From CAZWBR01 sp964404205 (lineage in GTDB: Bacteria > Bacteroidota > Bacteroidia > Bacteroidales > Prolixibacteraceae), in the NCBI GenBank assembly GCA_964404205.1, contig CAYOJD010000062.1:1-19359 (forward strand): a stretch of DNA of 19,359 bases, read 5' to 3'. The position numbers and the translations under genes were made by a program. Of the stretch, positions 13,348 to 19,359 are shown in pieces. Within the stretch, counting starts at the first letter, position 1; every line of letters starts with the position of its first letter. Below the pieces are notes generated by a model, which was not told the DNA's origin, searched no databases, and was given only the letters and a program-made list of their open reading frames with translations.

Positions 13348-16300
13348 TTAGAAATTTACCTTCAGATTAAAGCCGATATAGCGTTGCGATGGATCGCTGA
13401 AGTTTTCTGAACCCCCGTCAGGATCTGAATATTTGAAATCTTTTGCCCATAGAAAAAGATTCTGGCCTACGGCTGAAACTGAGATATCCTTAGCTTTCAC
13501 GCGAGAAGAGATTTTTTTCGGAAGATTATATGTCAATGAAACCTCTCTGATTTTAAAGAATGTGGTACTGTAAGCATCAGCAGGCGACGGGCTTCCACCC
13601 CAGGCTGTCCCTTTATGAAGGTTCGAAATGTAAGTCTCGTAAGTTGCCAAAACATCGTTTTTGGCAAATACACGGGTATCTGATACAATATTGCCATAGG
13701 TATCGTAAGTGGCTTCTCCTGAGATTATTTTCACCCCATCGCCCACATAGTTTTTTGTACCTGGCTGAGTTGCATCAAGGTAGCGAGCTTCGTTTACAGA
13801 TTTTGGGTGAGAGCCTGCACGCCACATATACATTTCGGTAGTAGTTTGTGCCAGACCGCCTACACGGCCATCAATAGCCATATTAAACTGCCAGTTTTTA
13901 TATCTTACCATTGTACTTGCACCCCAGATCCAGTCGGGATCGTAATAACCGAATTTGGAGTCATAATTTGAATAGAGAGGTAAACCGTTGTTGTGAATGA
14001 TATTGCCATTCGTGTCGCGCAAATATTCACGAAGAATGTAGTGATCGGCGCGTTTGCCTACCTTAACCCATGGCTTATCAGCAGAAAACTCATCGTCGAG
14101 CTGGGTATAGTAACGAGCATACTTTGACCAGTTTAATGAAATATCCCACTGCCAGTCGCTATTTTTAATCGGAGTAACGTTTGCTGCTATTTCCAAGCCG
14201 CGGCGAGTAATCTCTTCGTCAATATTCACATAGTAAGCACTGTATCCTGATGAAGAGCTTACACCAGTTGAACGAAGGAAGTCGTACATTCTCTTATTAT
14301 AATATGAAATGTCGATCGATGCCCGGTTTTTGAAAAAATTGGCAGCAGTCCCGATTTCAAATGTGCTGGCCGATTCAGAACGAACATCGGTGCCACGAAT
14401 GGTCGAGGGTAGCGTGGCTGAGTTAAGGTTACCCCATGCGTTGTTCGTAATATTGTAAACCGAGTTAATATCATAAATTCCGGCAGGGGTTTTTGAGGTT
14501 GTCCACGAGCCGCGGAGTTTCCACATCGAGAGCCAATTGATTTCAGGTAGAAGTTCCGAAACAATAAAACTGGATGAAACTGACGGATAGAGGTAAGAGC
14601 GGGTCGACTTGGGCAGAGTCGAACTCCAGTCGTTACGGAGGGTAGCCTCAGCATAAATCAGGTTGTCCCAGGAAGCAGCCAATCGGCCGTAAACGCTGTT
14701 TACCTGCTGCTTGTAAAGACGGGATTGCACTTTTGCCTGATTAACAGAAGCCTTAAGAGAATAAAACCCTGGGATAGATAAACCTCCTTGAGTAAAGGCC
14801 TCGATACCTTCATCCTGACGATAGTAAATAGTCCCTCCAACAAAACCGTCGACTGTAAATTTATCGATTGTCTTATTTCCGGAAAGCAAGAAATCGTTGT
14901 TAATACTATACCCGCGGCCAAGACCCACGTTGTACGAACCGCGCTGAGACTCACCCCACACTTGAGTCCCATCGGTGATAACCGTTGCACTACCTGCACC
15001 CTGAAACGAACCTTTAGAGATTTTAATCTCCTGGCGGTCGCTATAAGTATCAAAACCTACACGTGCGGTAACTTTTAACCACGTCATGATATCGTACGAA
15101 ACATCGAATGTTCCGTTAAACACGTCGCGGTTTTGGCTATGCGTTCTTTCGTAACGATCGAAATAAGGATTATTGTTTGTAGAAGTATAACTACTGTTCT
15201 GAACCTCATTCTTGGTTACCCAGTAGTTTTGATATTGACGAATATCGTAGTCGGGAGCTGACCAGACCAAAATGTTGTACATCGGATCGTATCCTGTGTA
15301 ACCGCTAAAGCCTTTGTTGGGTGTAACTTGCTTGTTATACGACATGGTCGATGACAACGTGAATTTGTCGAGTTTCATATCGCCACCAATAGTATAGGTA
15401 ATTTTGTCGAACATCGAGTTAGGATACTGACCTTTATTTTTTACCCAGGTAGCCGAAGAACGAAAACTTCCGAACTCACCCTGTTGCACGATGTTCACGT
15501 TGTTGTTCAATACATATCCTTGTTCGAGGAAATTCGAGAAATTGTTGCCGCCAATCGGTAGATAGGGCATTGCCTTCATTGATTTGGAAACCGGGTCCCA
15601 TTGAACCACTTCGCGCCCATCGAGCGGAATGCCCCAGGAACCATCGCCTGAACGGGAATAAGTATTGGTAGAAGTATTGACAACACGACCATAAGTTGAC
15701 TGCATTTCAGGAATCGCCAGATATCCGGCAGTAAACATGGTTGAACTGTTTACCGAAACGGAGAGCCCCTTTGCAATGCTCCCCTTTTTGGTGGTCACCA
15801 TAATAGCGCCGCTTGCACCACGATAGCCGTAAAGGGCCGAAGCGGTAGCACCCTTTAAAACACTAATGGATTCAATGTCGTCAGATGGAACGTCGCGAAG
15901 TGTCATGTTTCCGTAAGGCACCCCATCAATAACGATAAGGGGTTTTTCCCCACGAATTTGGATGTCGGGTTCAGCTGTAAATTCAGAACTGTTCTTCACC
16001 ATCAACCCGGCTACTTTACCTGTCAACGAGGTTCCCATATCGACTCCTTTTACAGTTTGAAGTCCTTCGCCCGAGACTGCCTGAACCGAGTAACCAAGCG
16101 CCTTCTCCTGTCGTTTGATACCAAGAGCAGTTACCACGACTTCGTCAACGCCGACAGTCTCTTCTTCCAACTTTATGTTGATTGTATTCTTTCCGGCCAT
16201 TGCCACTTCCTGCGATTTCATCCCTACAAATGAGACTGTCAGGATAGCATTGTCAGGAACATTGGGAAGCGAGAACTCGCCGTTTGCATTGGTAATTACT

Positions 16301-16782
16301 CCGGTTGTAGTGCCTTTAACTACTACAGAAGCACCCGGCAACGGAGAACCTGAACTATCGGTTACCTTTCCGCTAACTACCTTTTGTTGCATCAAAGTTG
16401 CAATTTTTGCACTGGCATTTTCCTTCGATACAATCGCAATATATTTGTCAATTACTTTGTATGTCAGGTCAGTATTTTTAAGCAAAAGTTCCATGATTTC
16501 ATCAATGGTTTTGCCATTAACATCGATGTTGACACTTGCTTTCGAATTGATCTCATTGCTCTGATAAAAGAAATGGAATTCTGATACTTTTTCAATTTCG
16601 TTCAGAACGCTCTCTAATGAGGCTTCTTCCATTTTCAAAGATAATTTAGTGCTTTGCGAATAGCTATTGGTTGCAAATGTTTGCAAAAGACCCAATAAGA
16701 GAAATAATAATGTAATTCTCATGATTCTCAGAAGTTTAGTTAATCTCCACATGGGATGTGAAGGATGGTGTAAAATTTTCAT
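13348..16782 (-). CDS. SusC/RagA TonB-dependent outer-membrane transporter with N-terminal STN signalling domain
   Basis: The ORF has 1144 residues. After a signal peptide ending at about residue 43 (TNSYSQ), residues about 46-118 form an STN domain (LESVLNEIEKVSEFHFFYQ ... NIDVNGKTIDEIMELLL). A carboxypeptidase-regulatory-like domain spans about 135-207 (VVSGKVTDSSGSPLPGASV). A TonB-box-like VDEVVVTALG is at 212-221. The plug covers about 225-335, and a beta-barrel extends to the terminal IGFNLKVNF. SusC proteins import oligosaccharides or other large ligands using TonB energy. The STN domain marks members that also signal to a FecR-type anti-sigma factor, and sigma and fecR genes lie directly upstream. 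Starts at 16782, 16752 (Met11) and 16722 (Met21) are possible; Met21 gives the cleanest signal peptide (MRITLLFLLLGLLQTFA), so the true start may be downstream. Confidence 0.96.
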   Translation of the reverse strand: MKILHHPSHPMWRLTKLLRIMRITLLFLLLGLLQTFATNSYSQSTKLSLKMEEASLESVLNEIEKVSEFHFFYQSNEINSKASVNIDVNGKTIDEIMELLLKNTDLTYKVIDKYIAIVSKENASAKIATLMQQKVVSGKVTDSSGSPLPGASVVVKGTTTGVITNANGEFSLPNVPDNAILTVSFVGMKSQEVAMAGKNTINIKLEEETVGVDEVVVTALGIKRQEKALGYSVQAVSGEGLQTVKGVDMGTSLTGKVAGLMVKNSSEFTAEPDIQIRGEKPLIVIDGVPYGNMTLRDVPSDDIESISVLKGATASALYGYRGASGAIMVTTKKGSIAKGLSVSVNSSTMFTAGYLAIPEMQSTYGRVVNTSTNTYSRSGDGSWGIPLDGREVVQWDPVSKSMKAMPYLPIGGNNFSNFLEQGYVLNNNVNIVQQGEFGSFRSSATWVKNKGQYPNSMFDKITYTIGGDMKLDKFTLSSTMSYNKQVTPNKGFSGYTGYDPMYNILVWSAPDYDIRQYQNYWVTKNEVQNSSYTSTNNNPYFDRYERTHSQNRDVFNGTFDVSYDIMTWLKVTARVGFDTYSDRQEIKISKGSFQGAGSATVITDGTQVWGESQRGSYNVGLGRGYSINNDFLLSGNKTIDKFTVDGFVGGTIYYRQDEGIEAFTQGGLSIPGFYSLKASVNQAKVQSRLYKQQVNSVYGRLAASWDNLIYAEATLRNDWSSTLPKSTRSYLYPSVSSSFIVSELLPEINWLSMWKLRGSWTTSKTPAGIYDINSVYNITNNAWGNLNSATLPSTIRGTDVRSESASTFEIGTAANFFKNRASIDISYYNKRMYDFLRSTGVSSSSGYSAYYVNIDEEITRRGLEIAANVTPIKNSDWQWDISLNWSKYARYYTQLDDEFSADKPWVKVGKRADHYILREYLRDTNGNIIHNNGLPLYSNYDSKFGYYDPDWIWGASTMVRYKNWQFNMAIDGRVGGLAQTTTEMYMWRAGSHPKSVNEARYLDATQPGTKNYVGDGVKIISGEATYDTYGNIVSDTRVFAKNDVLATYETYISNLHKGTAWGGSPSPADAYSTTFFKIREVSLTYNLPKKISSRVKAKDISVSAVGQNLFLWAKDFKYSDPDGGSENFSDPSQRYIGFNLKVNF

Positions 16783-16790
16783 AAATTTGA

Positions 16791-16822
16791 CAAATTAAGT
16801 TTTGGATAATGAAGCTTTCAAA
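16791..16822 (-). promoter_or_regulatory. Candidate promoter of the susC-susD genes
   Basis: On the minus strand a TTTG (16822-16819) is followed after 20 bases by TTAATTTG (16798-16791), one mismatch from the Bacteroidota -7 consensus TAnnTTTG and with the expected spacing to a -33 TTTG. Transcription would begin near 16785, too close to the ATG at 16782 but suitable for the starts at 16752 or 16722. The 109-bp spacer also has a 5-bp-stem palindrome CCTGA-CACA-TCAGG (16836-16849). An ECF-type promoter could exist here too but has no recognisable consensus. Confidence 0.35.
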
Positions 16823-16891
16823 ATTTAATTGGATTCCTGACACATCAGGGCAGAGGCTGGGAATATTGCGAGTATTTCCGGCCTTTTTTTA

Positions 16892-17905
16892 TCAGTTTTT
16901 CTTCATAGGCAGATGCTTTAAGTGAATTATGTTTGGTTGATTATTCCGGGTTTCCATTTGATAACCAATACCTGAGGTAAATGTTAGAACTTCGAAGATC
17001 TGGTCGATCGGTTTATTTCTCAAAACCGAACCTGAAAATTGAATATCCTTGATGTCGGGTTGGTCAAAGATGATCTGCACATTGTACCATCGCTCCAGTT
17101 TGGCTGCAATCTTTTCAAGTGGTTCGTGTCTGAAAGAGATAGTACCCTCCATCCAACTGGTATAGAAATTGGTATCAACATTTTTAAATTCAAGGGTATT
17201 GTTTTTTTTGTTGAGTGTGGCCAACATATTGGGAGTCATCTTCGAAATTAATTTCCCGCTTTGCGTTCGAAGTTCAACCTGACCTTCAACCAAGGTCACA
17301 GCCATACTCTTTTCAGTATCATAAGCTTCCACATTAAAAGTCGTTCCGGTTACCCTCACATTCATCCCATTTGTTTGAATGTGGAATGGGTGGTATTTAT
17401 CCGATTTTACGCGGAAGAAGGCTTCTCCATTGAGGGCAACCTGACGGTTTTGGGGATTGAAAGTATTTGGATAACGAAAATTACTCCCCGAATTAAGCCA
17501 TACTTTGGTCGAGTCGGCGAGCGTAATTTCTGCATTTTGCCCGCATGGTACTTTTATCTCTGTCCAAACAATTTCATCTGGGGCTGTAATCATACGGGTC
17601 GCTACCCGGGGTATCAAAGCCCCGCAAGCCAGTATAAGGATGATTGCCGCAGCATATTTTAAATAGTTAAGAATGGCGTATAATCCAAATTTCTTTTTCT
17701 TCAGTTGACTGAAACTGTAATCAAGATTCAGGTCACAGCTTTCGAGTACTATGCCTGAGATTGCCCAACTATTGAGCAGGTTGTTATATTGTTTACGATT
17801 TTCAGGCGAAGCCTCAATCCAGGCAACAATGGCCTCAATTTCTGATGGGTTAGTAATGGCTCCACTGATAAAACCGATAAGCTGTTCGTCTTTCATCACT
17901 GACAT
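16892..17905 (-). CDS. FecR-type anti-sigma factor (inner-membrane sigma regulator)
   Basis: The protein has 337 residues. The cytoplasmic N-terminal part (1-78, EIEAIVAWIEASPENRKQYNNL) should bind the sigma factor. One membrane helix spans about 81-100. The periplasmic FecR domain runs from about 115 to 212 (VPCGQNAEITLADSTKVWLNSGSNFRYP would span its start; VALNGEAFFRV and GTTFNVEAY follow). A C-terminal DUF4974-type domain covers about 250-325 (GTISFRHEPLEKIAAKLERW; KPIDQIFEVL). In this family the C-terminal part contacts the STN domain of its SusC partner; ligand binding then leads to release of the sigma factor. It follows the sigma gene by 55 bp and precedes SusC by 109 bp. Start Met1 or Met4 (17896) is undecided. 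Confidence 0.95.
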   Translation of the reverse strand: MSVMKDEQLIGFISGAITNPSEIEAIVAWIEASPENRKQYNNLLNSWAISGIVLESCDLNLDYSFSQLKKKKFGLYAILNYLKYAAAIILILACGALIPRVATRMITAPDEIVWTEIKVPCGQNAEITLADSTKVWLNSGSNFRYPNTFNPQNRQVALNGEAFFRVKSDKYHPFHIQTNGMNVRVTGTTFNVEAYDTEKSMAVTLVEGQVELRTQSGKLISKMTPNMLATLNKKNNTLEFKNVDTNFYTSWMEGTISFRHEPLEKIAAKLERWYNVQIIFDQPDIKDIQFSGSVLRNKPIDQIFEVLTFTSGIGYQMETRNNQPNIIHLKHLPMKKN

Positions 17906-17960
17906 TTTGATAGTATAATCCCTTCACCCGATTTTACCCTGAGTGAAAAAACGAAAAAAA

Positions 17961-18542
17961 TTATTGGAAAAGGAAAACTACGAGTGGTAAGTAGTCTTTT
18001 AATGCAATGCGGAAGTGTTTTAAAGCAGTTGAAATGTGTGTTTCGACTGTCTTTTGAGAGATTTGCATCTGCTCTGCTATCTCTGCGTACTTTTTGTCTT
18101 CAAAACGGCTTAACTCAAAAGCCTTTCTGCATTGAGGTGATAAGCTGTCGAGAGTTGTACGGATAATACGTTCGACTTCAATAAAGGAGAGCGGCGAAGT
18201 GTCGAGTTCGCTCAATGCCTGATAGTTAATGTTAATAAGTCGGACAGAGAGCTCTGACACATGTTTGCTTTCGCATTTTATCGACCTAAGTAGTTTGAGG
18301 GCACTGTTTTTGGCTACCGTATATAACCAGGCGTTCAGATTGGTGTCGTTTTCAAGTCGTTCCCGGTTATCCCACAGCGAAGAAAAAACATCCTGAACAA
18401 TATTGGAAGCAATCTCTTTGTCTTGCAGATATTGAAAGACAAAGTGATATATCCTTTTGTAATGCGACTTATAAATAATCTCAAATGAAGTAATATCGCC
18501 GCACTTTAGTTTTCCGACTAATGTAGTATTGTAGATATCCAT
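17961..18542 (-). CDS. ECF-family RNA polymerase sigma factor of a SusC/D locus
   Basis: The protein has 193 residues. Region 2 lies at about 18-86 (FEIIYKSHYKRIYHFVFQYL; EIASNIVQDVFSSLWDNRERL; NLNAWLYTVAKNSALKLLR), including the core-binding and -10 recognition helices. Region 4 lies at about 124-180 (LDSLSPQCRKAFELSRFEDK; YAEIAEQMQISQKTVETHIS), a helix-turn-helix for -35 recognition. There is no region 3, as in all ECF factors, and the sequence is typical of the expanded Bacteroidota group encoded beside fecR genes. It should be held inactive by the FecR protein encoded next and transcribe the susC-susD-phosphoesterase-GH16 genes when the SusC partner binds ligand (established model, applied by synteny). 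Confidence 0.95.
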   Translation of the reverse strand: MDIYNTTLVGKLKCGDITSFEIIYKSHYKRIYHFVFQYLQDKEIASNIVQDVFSSLWDNRERLENDTNLNAWLYTVAKNSALKLLRSIKCESKHVSELSVRLININYQALSELDTSPLSFIEVERIIRTTLDSLSPQCRKAFELSRFEDKKYAEIAEQMQISQKTVETHISTALKHFRIALKDYLPLVVFLFQ

Positions 18543-18560
18543 TCAACACCAATTACACCA

Positions 18561-18568
18561 CAAACTTA
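18561..18568 (-). promoter_or_regulatory. Probable -7 box of the ECF sigma gene promoter
   Basis: The minus strand reads TAAGTTTG, an exact TAnnTTTG match, 18 bases before the sigma start codon, which implies a short leader of about 14 bases. No TTTG is present at the expected upstream spacing. It suggests sigma-fecR is transcribed by the housekeeping sigma factor separately from the DUF4350 gene upstream. Confidence 0.4.
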
Positions 18569-18588
18569 GAATAATTCCTGAAATGCCG

Positions 18589-19359
18589 TTAGTTTGTTTT
18601 ATTTAACAGCAATTCAACCAGATTATTCGCAGCTTTCAGGTTTTCGAAGCTTTCTGGCAAAAGGGCATGATCGATATATTCGTTGTATAGCCACGGGTCG
18701 CCAATCGCCATTACATATCCCTTTCCGAACCGGGTTTCGGCAATAAAATGATCATGCCCATCGGTCAGTACCGGTGTGGCTTTCCCCGAAAGGGCGATGG
18801 AGGCCACCTCTTTTAGATAGATTTTATGCACATCGTTGAAGAGCGAATGGTCGGGCAGATTGATCTCAGCCCCCATTTCCCAAACACGGTTGATCACAGG
18901 ATTGAGGGTTGCCGGATTGAAATGAAACCCAAATATTCCGGCAAGCTGATTGAAGTGCTCGAATTCACAGTTGGGGCCATCATTGGCCATCAGCAACAGT
19001 ACGCCTCCGTTTTTCACCCACTTCTTCAGCAATAATATTTCATTCTTGCCTATATAGTTTGGATTAGCCGACTCTTTTGGGGTATCGGGGTCGACAATGA
19101 TATAAATATCGACATTGTTTAAGTTGGCCTGATTCGGCTTAGCTCCAATGGTTTGCAGTGTGGCCCCTTTTTGACTGAAAAGCTCGCCCAGTTGCGAGAA
19201 GCCGCTAAAAGCACTGTCGTTCCAGAGATAGTGGTAGGGTTCGTTGGTTTTACTGTTGGTTTCGCGGTTGTACCAGTGGTCGAGACCAACCGTTTTTTGC
19301 GCTTCCGCGAAACTGAAAGCGGCCAGACAAACTAAAATGGTGAAGATTCCTTTTTTCAT
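18589..19359 (-). CDS. Secreted stand-alone DUF4350 (GATase1-like fold) protein
   Basis: The protein has 256 residues; its ATG falls on the last three bases of the window, so the CDS is complete but nothing upstream is visible. A signal peptide (MKKGIFTILVCLAAFSFAEA) predicts export. The mature part reads like the DUF4350 module often appended to Bacteroidota GH88/GH105 unsaturated-glycuronyl hydrolases (from memory): LDHWYNRE (26-33), YHYLWNDSAFSGFSQLGELF (42-61), VDIYIIVDPDTP (83-94), WVKNGGVLLLMANDGPNCEF (114-133), and YVMAIGDPWLYNEY (215-228). The alternating beta-alpha pattern and GGVLLLM strand fit a class I glutamine-amidotransferase-like fold. No catalytic triad can be identified, and no enzymatic function is assigned. 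It ends 46 bp before the sigma gene. Whether it belongs to that locus or to an operon beyond the window is unclear. Confidence 0.8.
   Translation of the reverse strand: MKKGIFTILVCLAAFSFAEAQKTVGLDHWYNRETNSKTNEPYHYLWNDSAFSGFSQLGELFSQKGATLQTIGAKPNQANLNNVDIYIIVDPDTPKESANPNYIGKNEILLLKKWVKNGGVLLLMANDGPNCEFEHFNQLAGIFGFHFNPATLNPVINRVWEMGAEINLPDHSLFNDVHKIYLKEVASIALSGKATPVLTDGHDHFIAETRFGKGYVMAIGDPWLYNEYIDHALLPESFENLKAANNLVELLLNKTN

Noticed and set aside
1..19359. CRISPR arrays, tRNA or rRNA genes, integrase or attachment sites
   Set aside because: No spaced direct repeats, tRNA-like CCA-ended cloverleaf sequences or recombinase genes were seen on reading both strands.

Overview
The window looks like a chromosome segment of a Bacteroidota bacterium, probably a Marinilabiliales/Prolixibacteraceae-like environmental lineage (the order is inference). 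Supporting signs are a SusC/SusD pair driven by an ECF sigma/FecR module, Bacteroidota-type lipoprotein signals, an ileS-dksA-lspA cluster, a plus-strand pair of exported redox proteins, and promoter -7 boxes of the TAnnTTTG type. There are no tRNA, rRNA, CRISPR or transposase genes. No gap longer than about 215 bp lacks a gene.

Left part (1-3067, plus strand): the last ten codons of an upstream protein that ends like an outer-membrane beta-barrel; then a membrane-anchored tetraheme NrfH/NapC-type cytochrome fused to a SUMF1 (formylglycine-generating-enzyme fold) domain; then a Tat-exported lipoprotein oxidoreductase of the Gfo/Idh/MocA family, closed by a strong terminator. The pair suggests periplasmic redox chemistry connected to the quinone pool.

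Middle part (3112-9157, minus strand): a housekeeping operon in transcription order ileS, a zinc-less DksA/TraR-like regulator, lspA, and an exported isoaspartyl peptidase/asparaginase. The striking object lies in ileS. A 429-bp segment (6834-7262) bounded by 29-bp near-perfect inverted repeats is inserted in frame between the catalytic-domain strand ending in HYPFE and the conserved FPADFIAEGVDQTRGW segment. It encodes a complete DUF559 (Vsr/PD-(D/E)XK-like) endonuclease-type domain. The synthetase is therefore predicted to be translated as a 1280-residue chimera of about 1138 native residues plus about 142 foreign ones. It also carries the GIHH variant of the HIGH motif.

Right part (9371-18542, minus strand): a polysaccharide-utilisation-type locus in the order ECF sigma factor, FecR-type anti-sigma factor, SusC with an N-terminal STN signalling domain, SusD-like lipoprotein, secreted three-domain calcineurin-like phosphoesterase, and a GH16 laminarinase-like lipoprotein. 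This is the layout of a trans-envelope signalling system: ligand bound at SusC/SusD is sensed by FecR, which frees the sigma factor to transcribe the uptake and degradation genes. A stand-alone secreted DUF4350 protein (18589-19359) lies just upstream on the same strand.
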